64,000 bases of DNA, taken from positions 744,001-808,000 of the forward strand of contig JADJOA010000014.1 of assembly GCA_016714005.1 (NCBI GenBank). Direction: 5' to 3'. The DNA is from Bacteroidota bacterium. GTDB taxonomy: Bacteria; Bacteroidota; Bacteroidia; AKYH767-A; OLB10. Below are positions 9,650-19,796 of this stretch, piece after piece. Within the stretch, counting starts at the first letter, position 1, and every line of letters begins with the position of its first letter. The notes beneath the pieces are model-generated. The model was not told the origin of the DNA. It made no database searches and saw nothing but the letters and a program-made list of their open reading frames with translations. The translations under genes and the position numbers were made by a program.

Positions 9650-10062
9650 TGGAAAATTTTAATGCGGAGCTTCTTTTAAAAGAGGTTGAATTTCGTTTTA
9701 CAAGAAGTGGAGGTAAGGGAGGACAGAATGTAAATAAAGTTGCCTCTAAAGCTGAGTTATATTTTAACATAAACCAATCACTAATTCTTTTACCTGATCA
9801 AAAAGAAATACTACTTGAAAAACTTGCAGCAAGACTAAGCACACATGGTGTTTTGAAAATTACAAGCCAAGAGGCGCGCTCGCAGTTAGAAAATAAAGAA
9901 AAGGTAAGCAGGAAATTTATTTTTTTAATTACCAAAGCATTTTCTCCTGTAAAAGCAAGGAAGGAAACAAAACCTGGTAAACAGGCAAAGGAGAAAAGGC
10001 TGAAAGAGAAAAAAATGAAATCTCTTTTAAAAAAATTGAGGCAGGGTAATGTTGAATTTTAA
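9649..10062 (+). CDS. arfB: ArfB/YaeJ-like peptidyl-tRNA hydrolase (ribosome rescue)
   Basis: 137-residue protein with the class I release-factor catalytic loop: SGGKGGQNVNKV, GGQ at residues 24-26, right after an N-terminal beta strand. It lacks the codon-recognition domains of RF1/RF2. The C-terminus is strongly basic (KARKETKPGKQAKEKRLKEKK), as in ArfB, whose basic tail enters the empty mRNA channel of stalled ribosomes. It therefore probably releases peptides from non-stop ribosomes. The ATG overlaps the stop of the amidase gene, and the gene is followed by a strong terminator. Confidence 0.88.
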   Translation: MENFNAELLLKEVEFRFTRSGGKGGQNVNKVASKAELYFNINQSLILLPDQKEILLEKLAARLSTHGVLKITSQEARSQLENKEKVSRKFIFLITKAFSPVKARKETKPGKQAKEKRLKEKKMKSLLKKLRQGNVEF

Positions 10063-10144
10063 AAGAGAATAAATAAAAAGCCAATTTTTGTTTTATCCTG
10101 GTAACAGTAATCCACATTCAAACTAATGTGCCCACTAAAAATAA

Positions 10145-10169
10145 AAAAGCCCGTATCAAACGGGCTTTT
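10145..10169. terminator. Bidirectional terminator between convergent genes
   Basis: AAAAGCCCG / CGGGCTTTT stem of 9 bp with a 7-base loop, and A- and T-runs on either side. It sits between the plus-strand arfB-like gene and the minus-strand CotH-type gene. Confidence 0.85.
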
Positions 10170-10193
10170 ACTAGTAAAAAAATATGCTTGTGA

Positions 10194-12730
10194 TTACTTA
10201 TTATAAACCAGCTTAACTGTTTTTACATTTTTACCTGCATCAAGTTTTACAAAATACATTCCCGAAGAAAGATTCATGTCTGTAAAATTGATGTTAAGGC
10301 TGTAAGAACCCTGCTGTTGGTTTGCTGAGCTAAGTACCGGTGCAATTAATTTTCCGGTTGATGAATAAAGGTTAATTGCAAGTGGTCCGTTGTGTGGTAC
10401 ACTAAATTTAATATTTGCATCAGTATTAGTTACAGAAGGAGACGCGCTTAATCCTATATATGAATTGGGGTTTTCGTCAATAGAAGTAAGTAAGAAGTGT
10501 GCAATAATTGTATCGCTTCCATTGAGCATAATATTACTGTTTATAGATGTCGCATTAGGGTTAAATACCTGTGAATTGGCGCTCCAGTTTATAAAAGGAG
10601 CACTGCCGGTTGGTTGCGCTTCAAGCAAGGTTTGTAAATTACCAAAATAAGTTCCACTCCATGGTAGGGCACTTAACAATAAGGAGTTCAATTTAACATT
10701 ACCCGCCCAAACAGGATCAGCCGTAACTGTTAGGTTATAAGGGCCAGTAAGATTATAGCAATTCATAAACCCGGTTGATAATGCTGCACAACGGTTTATA
10801 ATAAACTGACGCATAGTTGCATGATTGTTTTGCCATGTTGTAAGATTGCCATTCCAACGTGTACATTGCTGAGGCATTTCGGGAGCTATTAAAGCAATGG
10901 TGCTGTCAAACTGCGGGATTAAATTATCGCAACTAAATGTAGTGTTCCATAAATCAATCATACGTGCAATATAAAACTGATTGAAGCCTGCATTTTGTCT
11001 CAACTTTTGCAAAACATTTATATGTCCGTCAGGGTCGCTGAAACTATTTCCTTGCAAAGTTTGCGGATCGCATGGAGGGGCTGTTGCTAACGTAGAGGGC
11101 AAACCAGTATAGTTAATGTAATGATCAAAGGTGGCATCATTATCCCACAACTGATACTTCAATTTTAATTGTCCTTGCAGTGTATCAGTTCCTCTCCACC
11201 AACAGGTGTTGTAGTTTAACCAATCAGTACAAACAGTAAACATATTTACTGCAATATAATCAACAAGGCTTGCCACATCCAATCTGTCGGCTACATAATT
11301 ATAGGTGGCTTGGTTAGCCATGTTGTTAGCTCCATTCATAATGTAGGCATACAAAACGTTCCAGTCATTCTCTGCTTGTAATCCTCCATACTCGCTCCAT
11401 TGTTGCCCCCACCTTTTTAACATATACAAATGATATTTATCCACACCATAGTAATATTCAATATTGTCGTGGTTATCAGGGTTATCGCGCAAATCATACA
11501 CCCCCAATAAGCACCATTTAAATAAACCACGCACTTGCTTCCTCGCCTTACATCCAAACTCATGTTTGATTTAGCCACTACGTTTTGAATATAAGCATCA
11601 CGCACATGGGCACTGCCTTGATTCGCCTGTCTGTTATCTGCAGGAAAATTATCGTCACCAGCCGCACGTAAAATAATGCGTTGGTAATTGTTAAGTGCCG
11701 AAGTATTAGACAAAGTTTCTTCAATTGAGTGATTAATGCCATACTCATCGCGTGATACAAAATCAAGGCTGCGGTGGCTCAATACCCATGAGTCTTGTCC
11801 GTGGCTATTAAAATCTCCATAAGTGTTAGCGGTGCGCACCCCAGATGTATTAAAATATTCAAATGAACCAATAGGATTTAAATTATCATTACCGTTGGCA
11901 AGTGTGTTTAAAGATGTTCCAGAGATAGATACTACAGGCAATGTATGTGATACATTAATAAAATAAGTTGCATACCTTATAAAACTAGGAAGTATGCCCG
12001 GTGTGCTGCTATAAGTTATTGCATTTAAAACAGTAGTGGCTGAGACTGTAATTGGTCCTGTATAAATGGTGCTTGTGGTTGTAGGTAATGTTCCATTGGT
12101 AGTGTAACGAATGGTTGCATTTGGTTCTGTACTGGTTATAGCTACTGTTACAGAGGAAGGGTAAAATCCGGGAGTAACACTAAAATCCGGTCTGTCGGCA
12201 TAATCGGTGTTTGCAATTTGACTATTGTTAGAAGCGTTTATAGTCGGAGACGTAAATATTCCCCAGGTTGATGCACCATTAGTAGTGCGGCCATAGGAAT
12301 GATCCTTTTGCGTTTTTTGTGCTATTTCAACCATGTCAATTCTTATCCCTGTAGGATAAGATAAAACAATCCACTCATTATTGTTTTTTGTTTGTTTAAG
12401 ATTAAAGTTGGTATGATATGATGTTCCTGAAGATGTGCCTCTGCCTGATGCCCATATTCTTAAAAAACCACCGGCAGCAATATTTGTATTTGCAGGGAAC
12501 TGCCACTTTAAATTGTTTAAAGAATCATCGCTTAAATAAAAACCGGAAATATTTACAGGGGAGGCAGATGAATTGTAAAGTTCTATCCAGTCATTGTTAT
12601 CGCCATAGTTATCAATCCAGGGAGAAACAGTTTTGCGGTTGCTGCAAGAAAATTCGTTAATTACAACTTGCGCATCAAGGCTTAAGCAAATTGCAGTTAA
12701 AAAGCATAATAGAGTTAATTTTTTTGTCAT
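10194..12730 (-). CDS. Secreted CotH-kinase-type protein with lamin-tail and T9SS domains, frameshifted
   Basis: About 845 residues. Signal peptide (MTKKLTLLCFLTAICLSLDA), then a lamin-tail domain (VVINEFSCSN...DWIELYNSSASPVNISGFYLSD), a chitobiase C-terminal-like domain (PGFYPSSVTVAITST...IRYTTNGTLPT), the CotH kinase fold (DDNFPADNRQANQGSAHVRDAY; later KYQLWDNDATFDHYINY), and a C-terminal T9SS sorting domain ending in MYFVKLDAGKNVKTVKLVYNK-type residues. The frame breaks at the five-C run 11501-11505 (GGGGG on the coding strand); removing one G joins YLNGAYWG to VYDLRDNPDN. CotH proteins are atypical protein kinases of spore coats and secreted proteins. The substrate here is unknown. Confidence 0.85.
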
Positions 12731-12763
12731 GTTATTAGATTGTTAAATTAATTTTAAGATTTT

Positions 12764-12793
12764 CAAAAATATTGAAAACAAACAAAAATCAAA
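12764..12793 (-). promoter_or_regulatory. Promoter of the CotH-type gene
   Basis: On the minus strand, TTTG (12790-12793) and TATTTTTG (12764-12771) are 18 bases apart, fitting the Bacteroidota TTTG-N(17-21)-TAnnTTTG promoter. The start codon follows 33 bases later. Confidence 0.55.
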
Positions 12794-12832
12794 GCCTGAT
12801 AAACAGGTGCGCTTTAAACTATTAATTGTGCG

Positions 12833-14101
12833 TTAATAGCCATATTTATTCTGCCAGCGCATTTTCAAAAAAGTGCGTGTTTCGTTTTCTCTTGCATTTT
12901 TTCCCGGCTCATAAAAAACTGTACCGGCAATTTTTTCGGGTAAATATTCCAACGCAGTAAAATTGTTGTCGTATTGATGAGCATACTTGTAATTGGTGCC
13001 ATAGTTAAGCTCTTTCATTAACTTAGTTGGCGCATTGCGCAAATGTAATGGGACAGGCAAATCACCTTCTGTTCTAACTTTATCAATCGCATTTTCTATT
13101 GCCATGTATGATGCATTGCTTTTGGGCGAGGTGGCTAAATAAATTACGGTTTGCGATAGAATAATTCTGCACTCTGGGTAACCAATTACATCTACTGCAT
13201 TAAAACAATTTACCGCCATTACCAAAGCTGTTGGGTTTGCATTGCCAATGTCCTCGCTGGCAAGTATTACCATTCTTCGTGCAATAAACTTTGGATCTTC
13301 GCCCCCCTCAATCATACGCGCAAGCCAATACACAGCAGCGTTAGGATCGCTGCCTCGCATACTTTTATAAATGCCGAAATAATATCATAATGTTGTTCAC
13401 CGGTTTTATCATAAAATGCAATTTTTTGCTGTGCAATTTTTAAAACCACATCATCCGTAATTTCAGTTTCTGGTTTATTAATGGTGGTTACTACCAACTC
13501 AAAAAGATTTAAAAGTTTGCGAGCATCACCGCCCGATAGGCGAAGCAATGCTTCAACTTCTTTCAATACAATTTTTTTCTTTCTTAAAAATGCATCATTA
13601 TTAATTGCATTATTAAGTAATTCAACTAAATCATCTTTGCCTAAGTGTTCTAAAACATAAACCGCATCGGCTAAGCAAAGGCTGTATTACTTCAAATGAT
13701 GGATTTTCAGTGGTAGCACCAATCAAAATAATAATTCCTTTTTCCACAGCGCCAAGCAATGAGTCTTGTTGAGATTTATTAAAACGATGTATCTCATCAA
13801 TAAACAAAACCGCTTTACCGTTTTCCTGTGCCTTGCCTATTACTTCGCGCACATCTTTTACCCCGCTGTTAATGGCGCTTAATGTAAAAAATGGCAAGTG
13901 TGCTCTTTGCGCCAGCATTTGTGCCAATGTTGTTTTGCCCACACCGGGAGGTCCCCAAAAAATGATTGAAGGCAAATTGCCTGATTGATATATGGTGTGT
14001 AATATTTTTCCTTCACCAACTAAATGTTTTTGACCCGCAACCGCTTCTAAATTTTGTGGACGCATGCGTTCTGCTAATGGTTGTGATTGTAACATCATCA
14101 A
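12833..14101 (-). CDS. rarA: Replication-associated recombination protein A (AAA+ ATPase), frameshifted
   Basis: About 423 residues, the family's usual length. RarA/MgsA/WRNIP1-type clamp-loader-like ATPase acting at stalled replication forks. The N-terminal part carries Walker A (GPPGVGKTT), Walker B (LFIDEIHRFN), sensor 1 (LIGATTENPSF) and LLSRC; the C-terminal part carries MRGSDPNAAVYWLARMIEGGEDP, diagnostic of the family. Two breaks: near 13670, where LLSRC should continue into VYVLEHL-like sequence, and near 13351-13354, where one A is missing before SMRGSDPN. All conserved blocks are present, so the gene is probably intact in the organism. Confidence 0.92.
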
Positions 14102-14153
14102 ATTGTTTTTGATGAAAATAAAAATTTATTCTCAACCAGTATCCTTAAAAAAT

Positions 14154-14831
14154 TTAGTGTGTCACATTTATTTTTGTAGAACTTGTTAAGCCTTCAGCAC
14201 TAAGCCTCAAAAAATAAATACCGTTAGGCAATCCTGTTGCATCAATAACAATCCTGTTTTTGCCAATTTTTAAATTATAGGAAGATGATAACACTGTTTG
14301 TCCTAACGTATTCCTGGTAATTAATTTACCAACTCCGGCTTTTGATGAGGTAAAACTTATACGTAACTGATCGGAAGCCGGATTAGGAGAAACTTTCAGT
14401 TCTTTTCCCAACATGTTATTATCTGATGTAGAAGTTACATCACAACCGGGTGACGGTGCATTGCTGTCATCAAAAATAATTTGACTGCACGGTATATCTA
14501 CATGATTGCCGCTACAATTAATAATAGCGCCAGGTTCATAGTAAATAGTATCATCAATTCCTGAACAATCAATAGATGCCCCTGATTTCAGATAAACAAT
14601 TTTTTCTATGCCCGACATCGCAAGTACACCACCGCTTTCTACATAGTAGGTGTTATAGACACCTGACCCATTTAAAGTATCGCCACTGCAAACCCACCAT
14701 ATTTGGTTTACCATTCCTACTGTTGTGTCGTTATTTATTACCACAGCATTGGCTGGAATTGTAACAAAGCATTGAGCTATTGCCAGTTGGCAATTTGCCA
14801 ACATAGTCAGGATTAGCATTAAATTTCTCAT
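14154..14831 (-). CDS. Small secreted protein with T9SS sorting domain
   Basis: 225 residues: signal peptide MRNLMLILTMLANCQLAIAQ, a short repetitive beta-rich middle (YYVESGGVLAMSG, VYLKSGASIDCSG, YYEPGAIINCSG; an ~18-residue period like a small beta-helix) and a C-terminal type A T9SS domain (KVSPNPASDQLRISF ... GLPNGIYFLRL). The repeat unit 'YxxxGaxixcSG' is common in Bacteroidota surface proteins. Molecular function unknown. It lies 52 bases upstream of rarA on the same strand. Confidence 0.75.
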   Translation of the reverse strand: MRNLMLILTMLANCQLAIAQCFVTIPANAVVINNDTTVGMVNQIWWVCSGDTLNGSGVYNTYYVESGGVLAMSGIEKIVYLKSGASIDCSGIDDTIYYEPGAIINCSGNHVDIPCSQIIFDDSNAPSPGCDVTSTSDNNMLGKELKVSPNPASDQLRISFTSSKAGVGKLITRNTLGQTVLSSSYNLKIGKNRIVIDATGLPNGIYFLRLSAEGLTSSTKINVTH

Positions 14832-14986
14832 ACCGGTTTTTTTAAAGACCTAAAGTTAACATTTTAAACTGTCGGTCATAACATTAAATCTTTGATTAGT
14901 ATCCGTGCTGCCACGTAGTTAAAATTGCCAATTACAGGGTATTGACTGCGAACCCCTGTGACAGCATTTTTGCTTCTTTAAAAATC

Positions 14987-15331
14987 ATGACAAGAAAAAA
15001 CTTCTTTCTCGTTTTTTTTCTCCTAATTGTTTCCGTATTATTTGCTGATGATAGCACCAACCTCAATATTATAAAACAGCAATTAAGAAATACCGAAACA
15101 GAAAAGGAATTTCAAAAACTCGTTGCGAAATATCAGCCTCATGGAGAAATTATACTTGATATAACTGTTTATAAAAAGGGAAGGGTAGAAAGCGTTTTTA
15201 AATCATCATGTACTATAACTGACAGAAAGTTTATAAACGAACTTATCAACTACGTAAAAGCATTACAATTTGATATTAAACTAAAGAAGAATCAGAAAAT
15301 AAAAACACAATACACTTACTCATTTAATTAA
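14987..15331 (+). CDS. Small secreted protein with TonB-C-like fold
   Basis: I choose the internal ATG at 14987 because it begins a clear signal peptide (MTRKNFFLVFFLLIVSVLFA); a 15-residue upstream extension is possible. The mature part, about 95 residues, reads GEIILDITVYKKGRVESVFKS...FINELINYVKALQFDIKLKK...QYTYSFN. This resembles the TonB C-terminal/AgmX periplasmic domain pattern (beta-strand, G-x-V, helix, 'F' strand). No transmembrane TonB helix other than the signal. It directly precedes the PQQ-propeller gene (10 bases apart), so the two are probably co-transcribed. Confidence 0.6.
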   Translation: MTRKNFFLVFFLLIVSVLFADDSTNLNIIKQQLRNTETEKEFQKLVAKYQPHGEIILDITVYKKGRVESVFKSSCTITDRKFINELINYVKALQFDIKLKKNQKIKTQYTYSFN

Positions 15332-15341
15332 ATCTACAACA

Positions 15342-17051
15342 ATGAAAAAATCAATTTTAATTACAGCAATTGCGCTTGGCTCAGCATGTAGCATCAGCGC
15401 ACAGGAATTTCCTGTATCATGGGAATCGGAATTTGAAAGCCGTGCATCGGTACTATCAGTAGTGAGCGATGATGGCAAGTATGTACTTGGTACCGACAAG
15501 GATGAAATGACTTTGTTGGACGAAAACGGAAAATTAGTTTACAACGGACGCTACAAAGAAATTACGGGTAAAGAGGGAGTTAACAAACCCGAAATGCAAT
15601 ACGTTTATTTTGATGCAGGCTTACTTTTTTTGTTTGACAAAAAAATGGGCAAGGACCGCATGGCGGTAGTTGATGTTAAAACTGGAAAAAACCTTTGGAA
15701 CAGTAATGAATATCAGAACATCACTGATGATAATATGGAATATGTTGCTGAACTGGATGCCTTTTTCTTTTCACAAAAAGATGTTACTACGCTTGTTAAT
15801 GCACGCACAGGCGAAAAAATTTGGCAAACCGATAAGTTTAAAGGATCTATAGGTGCACATCTATATTTAAAAGAGAGCAACGATATTATTATGATAAACT
15901 TTAAACCAAATCAGTTATCAGCTTTGTTCTCCTGTTTTCAAAATCAGGTGGCGCGCATTAATGCCAAAACAGGTGAAGCAAAATGGAGTAAAAAACATTT
16001 TGGCTTTGTTGAGAAAGAAGTAGTAACCCGTAAACCCATAGTTACTCTTTATGTAAAAAATGATAAAATATATGTGCAGTTGGATGGTTTGCAGGTTTTT
16101 GATTTTGCCACTGGCAAAGAATTATGGAAAGCTGTGTATGAAACAGATATGGATACCAGGCGCGGTTTCTGGAACCGTGGACCACATGGCGGTAAAGTAT
16201 TGGATGGAGGAATTTACGGAGCCATTGCTCCGCCTTTGTATACCAAAGATGCAGTGTACGTAGTAATGGGTGGCGAAAGACAAAAAGTTAAGTATGTGCA
16301 AAAGCATGATATAGAAACAGGAAAACTGGTGTGGGAATCAGAAAAAATTACAGGAGCATCAGCCATGCCGCATTTGTACGAGAACAATGGAAAAATTATT
16401 GCTCAAATAGGCGGCTTAATTAATAAGCAAACAATAGAGCGTAAGGTTGTTAAAACACAAACCACTGAAGAAATAATTACTTACCGCAACAGCGAGTACG
16501 AGTTTTTAGGCGGCTACGGCATACTTGCACTTGACCCTGCATCGGGTAACAAAGCCTGGCGAAGTGAAAAATTTGACAAACGTATTTCCGATTTAATTTT
16601 TGATGGAACCATGTTGTATGCCGGAGGTGGCGATGAGTTTTATGGTTTTGATGTAGCTACCGGTGAAATGAAAATAAATGTTGACCACTCTAAAAACAAA
16701 GTAGGCAAAACCATGTGGGCTTTTGATAATGGAGAGAGTGTGGCACTTGTATGTGATAAGGGCATGGCGGCTTACAGTAAAAAAGATGGAAATAAATTAT
16801 ACAATTCCGATAAGTTTAGAAACGTAACTGCTTACCACGTAAGAAACGGCAAAATGTTTTTAAGAAATGAAACGGAAAGCAGTAACAAGATTGCCCAAGG
16901 TTGATTTAAAAACAGGCAACATACTTGGCGAAGAAAAATCTAAAGGCAGCGGGGAGGAGATGTATATGGTGATGGATTGGATATGACATCGGATGCAGCG
17001 TTTATTTTTTCTTTCAGAAATAAAAAAGTGGCTAAACTCAAAACTCAATAA
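15342..17051 (+). CDS. Secreted PQQ-like beta-propeller repeat protein, frameshifted near C-terminus
   Basis: About 570 residues. Signal peptide MKKSILITAIALGSACSISAQ, then repeated propeller strands of the 'dxxTGkxxWxs' type (VVDVKTGKNLWNS, VNARTGEKIWQTDK, RINAKTGEAKWSK, FDFATGKELWKA, HDIETGKLVWESE, LDPASGNKAWRSEKF). This is the PQQ/BamB-like WD-propeller signature; real PQQ binding is doubtful because catalytic dehydrogenase residues were not seen. One frame ends at 16904, but homologous sequence continues (VDLKTGNILGEEKSKG, then DVYGDGLDMTSDAAFIFSF) after indels near 16894 (CCC) and 16955 (GGGG), stopping at 17051. Confidence 0.8.
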
Positions 17052-17070
17052 CCGCAGTAAGTGTAATGCA

Positions 17071-17091
17071 GGGGCGAATTTAATTCGCCCC
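17071..17091. terminator. Bidirectional terminator
   Basis: Perfect stem GGGGCGAATT / AATTCGCCCC with a 1-base loop, followed by TCTTTTATT on the plus strand. It separates the convergent propeller gene and the CDF transporter gene. Confidence 0.85.
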
Positions 17092-17098
17092 TCTTTTA

Positions 17099-18085
17099 TT
17101 AGTAAAGGGTATGCCTTTTATTTTGTATCATATTTTCACTACTCCATTCAACTTGCGCAACAAATTCTTTTTTCCTGAAGGAGCAATTGCTTACAGCACA
17201 AATGTTACAGGGTATCTGCTCGCAAGGGTCCGTATGTATAAACAGCTCTACAGTGAATTTGGTACTGCGGTTAATTTCTTTTTCAAGTGTTTTTACTTCA
17301 TTATGCACACTCTCTAACGATTCGTAAAAGGGCAAAGTCATGTGGCAGTCAATATGCACATAGTGCCCAAATTTTTGCATGCGCAGGTTATGTATGTCTA
17401 TCCATTTATCCTGCCTTATTTTTTGTAACGAAACAGCTATTTCATCAATCAAAGCTGTATCGGCTTTGTCCATTAAATTGTTTAGCGAATCACGCACTAA
17501 TTTATATCCGTTAAATAAAATATGGAACGACAACATTAAAGCCAATGCACCATCTATCCATGTAAACAGGGTAAGCTTATAAAGCAGCAAAGCAAAAATT
17601 AAGCTGGCGCTGGTAGCAACATCGGTAAGTATATGCTTACCATCAGCCATCATCACAACTGAGTTTGTTTGCTTTCCTTTTTTAACAAGATGTAATCCCA
17701 TTACCATCAAAACAACTGTAGTGATAGTGGTAAGCAAAATGCCTTCCTCAACATGGTTAATTACTTTGCCACTTATTAAACTGAAAATAGCATTTATAAA
17801 AATGTAAACACCGGTAAAAAAGATAAGCGCACCTTCAAATCCTGCAGCTATGTATTCAATTTTACCGTGCCCGTAAGGATGGTCGGCATCTTTAAGTTTT
17901 GCTGAATAAGTCACGCTGTATAATGCAAAACCGGTGGCGGCAATGTTTATAATACTTTCAAATGCATCGGATAAAACTGCATAACTGCGTGTAAGGTAAT
18001 ACGAATAAAATTTCACCAATGTTATGGCAATAGAAACCACAAGCACTGCCCGCAATGATTTTACTTTTGATTTAAGCGATGACAT
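17099..18085 (-). CDS. Cation diffusion facilitator (CDF) transporter with Cys-rich tail
   Basis: 328-residue inner-membrane Zn2+/Fe2+/Co2+ exporter of the CDF family. N-terminal motif SYAVLSDAFESIINI, then HPYGHGKIEY, and in the fifth helix HxxxD (DGKHILTDVATS); these supply the transport-site ligands. Several hydrophobic helices precede a cytosolic ferredoxin-like domain (HIDCHMTLPFYES). The C-terminal ~40 residues are unusual: CEQIPCNICAVSNCSFR contains four cysteines in C-x4-C-x2-C-x5-C spacing, suggesting an extra metal-binding or regulatory site. Metal specificity cannot be deduced. Confidence 0.87.
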   Translation of the reverse strand: MSSLKSKVKSLRAVLVVSIAITLVKFYSYYLTRSYAVLSDAFESIINIAATGFALYSVTYSAKLKDADHPYGHGKIEYIAAGFEGALIFFTGVYIFINAIFSLISGKVINHVEEGILLTTITTVVLMVMGLHLVKKGKQTNSVVMMADGKHILTDVATSASLIFALLLYKLTLFTWIDGALALMLSFHILFNGYKLVRDSLNNLMDKADTALIDEIAVSLQKIRQDKWIDIHNLRMQKFGHYVHIDCHMTLPFYESLESVHNEVKTLEKEINRSTKFTVELFIHTDPCEQIPCNICAVSNCSFRKKEFVAQVEWSSENMIQNKRHTLY

Positions 18086-18161
18086 AGAAGTGTTTGGTGA
18101 TTAATAAATGCAAATATTTTTCCGAAAATAATAATTGCATTTTGATGTTTATTATTGTGCC

Positions 18162-18643
18162 ATGCAATTCACTTCTGTTTACACATCACCCATTGGCAAA
18201 CTTTTAATTATTGCGGATGAGCAGTTTGTAAAAAAGGTTGAATTTCTTGCTGAAGATGTTCCGGTTATAGAAAATGAAAATGGAATTTCCATTCAATGTC
18301 GTAAAGAGTTGGCTGATTATTTTAAGGAAAGATTAAATCGTTTACGGTTCGAACAAATCCCGATGGCACTATATTCCAAAAAAGTGTTTGGGCTGAGTTG
18401 AGTAAAATTTCCTTTGGCACGTCTGTAAGTTATTTACAAATAGCAAAAAGATTAGGCGATGAAAAAGCGATACGAGCGGCTGCCAATGCCAATGGAAAAA
18501 ATCCGGTTGCAATTCTTATACCTTGCCACCGTGTTATCGGCAGTAATGGTTCTTTAACCGGATATGCCGGAGGCTTATGGCGAAAAAAGTTTTTGTTAGA
18601 GCTTGAGGGAGTATTAAAAAAAACGCAATTAGAATTATTTTAA
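18162..18643 (+). CDS. ogt: Methylated-DNA-protein-cysteine methyltransferase, frameshifted
   Basis: About 160 residues. Transfers O6-alkyl groups from guanine to its own cysteine. The N-terminal part starts at MQFTSVYTSPIGKLL (ATG 18162; an upstream ATG at 18135 is possible). The C-terminal part has the active site IPCHRVIG and the helix-turn-helix-like segment SYLQIAKRLGDEKAIRAAANANGKNP. The frames switch around 18353-18360 (AAATCCC): shifting by one base gives the family sequence PDGTIFQKSVWAELSKI. Short for the Ada/Ogt family but complete. Confidence 0.87.
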
Positions 18644-18654
18644 GACAGACAAAA

Positions 18655-19137
18655 ATGAAACTCAAATTCCATTTAGTTGCAGCAGCAATCTTTTGTTTCG
18701 TATCCTGCACACCACCAAAAACAGAATACAAGCTTGGCATGATGGATTTTATTGTTGGTAGTTGGGGGAATGCTGCCGATACCTCCAATATGTTTTTTGA
18801 AGAATGGCATAAGGCAAACGACTCTACTTTTGTTGGTCATGCTTTTACTATCAACAGTGCAAATGATACCCTTTTTCAAGAGGAGGTTTCGCTTACCGAG
18901 CGCAATGGTGTTATTGCATACAGCCCTTCTGTTAAAGACCAAAACGAAGGCAAAGCTGTTCCATTTGTTTTTACGCAACAAAAAGGAGATGAGTATTGGT
19001 TTGTAAACGAGAAACACGATTTTCCGAAAGCAATTGTTTACCGAAAATCTTCTAATGATTCGCTTATTGCTTCAATTGAAGGCGTTGTGTTTGGTGAATT
19101 CAGAAAAGAGTTTTTTCCAATGAAAAAACTTAAATAA
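18655..19137 (+). CDS. Lipoprotein, DUF6265-like beta-barrel domain
   Basis: 160 residues with a lipoprotein signal peptide (lipobox FVSC, Cys at residue 18), so it is probably anchored to a membrane. The mature part begins MMDFIVGSWGNAADTSNMFFEEWHKANDSTFVGHAF, matching the 'xxFLxGxWxx...ExWxxxxxxxxxGxs' layout of DUF6265/lipocalin-like domains, and ends with GEFRKEFFPMKKLK. Ligand unknown. It lies 11 bases after ogt and 9 bases before the pseudouridine synthase gene, so all three may form one transcript. Confidence 0.65.
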   Translation: MKLKFHLVAAAIFCFVSCTPPKTEYKLGMMDFIVGSWGNAADTSNMFFEEWHKANDSTFVGHAFTINSANDTLFQEEVSLTERNGVIAYSPSVKDQNEGKAVPFVFTQQKGDEYWFVNEKHDFPKAIVYRKSSNDSLIASIEGVVFGEFRKEFFPMKKLK

Positions 19138-19146
19138 TTAAAAACA

Positions 19147-19788
19147 ATGCAGCAGCCCCAGGTTATTTTTGAAGATTATTATTTGCTTGTACTCAACAAG
19201 CCTTACGGCTTGCAAACCGAAGCCGATAATTTTGGAAACCCATCTGTAGAATTATGGGCGCATCAGCATATACAACAACAGCACCCCAAAAAGAAAACTG
19301 TTTTTGTGGGCATTGTGCATAGGTTAGACAGACCAGTAGCCGGAATTGTTTTAATTGCAAAAACAAAAACTGCATTAGCAAACTTGAATAAACAGTTTGA
19401 AGAACGTAAAGTAAAAAAAACGTATGAAGCTGTTGTAGAAAAAAAACCACTAAAAGAATTAGATACACTTACCCATTTTTTAAAGAAAGATGTAAAATTT
19501 AAAAAGGCATTAATAAGCGAGCGTCCCAAAAAGGATTTTGTAAAATGCAGTCTTACATATCATTCGCAAAAAATAAATAAAGACAAAAGCGCCTTGCTTG
19601 AGATTGAACTGCACACCGGGCGCTATCACCAAATACGTGCGCAGTTGGCTTTTATTGATTGCCCTATTGTTGGAGATGTTCTTTATGGCGCTAAAACAAA
19701 ATCAAACGAAAACAAAATAGAACTCGCTGCTACTGCATTGTCTTTTACACATCCTTTTTCAAATAAGCCAATGGAAGTAAGATTGTAA
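19147..19788 (+). CDS. RluA-family RNA pseudouridine synthase
   Basis: 213 residues. Isomerises uridine to pseudouridine in rRNA or tRNA. Visible motifs: GLQTEADN near the start, the catalytic motif HRLDRPVAGIVLIAKT (Asp of HRLDR), and C-terminal ELHTGRYHQIRAQLA and CPIVGDVLYG. There is no N-terminal S4 domain, as in the TruC/RluA-short subgroup. The exact target site cannot be assigned from sequence. Confidence 0.85.
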   Translation: MQQPQVIFEDYYLLVLNKPYGLQTEADNFGNPSVELWAHQHIQQQHPKKKTVFVGIVHRLDRPVAGIVLIAKTKTALANLNKQFEERKVKKTYEAVVEKKPLKELDTLTHFLKKDVKFKKALISERPKKDFVKCSLTYHSQKINKDKSALLEIELHTGRYHQIRAQLAFIDCPIVGDVLYGAKTKSNENKIELAATALSFTHPFSNKPMEVRL

Positions 19789-19796
19789 AGTAAAAA

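Noticed and set aside
17111..17582. Plus-strand frames opposite the CDF transporter
   Set aside because: Cys/Ser-rich shadows of a well-supported membrane protein gene.
18673..19017. 114-residue minus-strand frame opposite the lipoprotein gene
   Set aside because: Antisense shadow of a gene with clear lipobox and start context.
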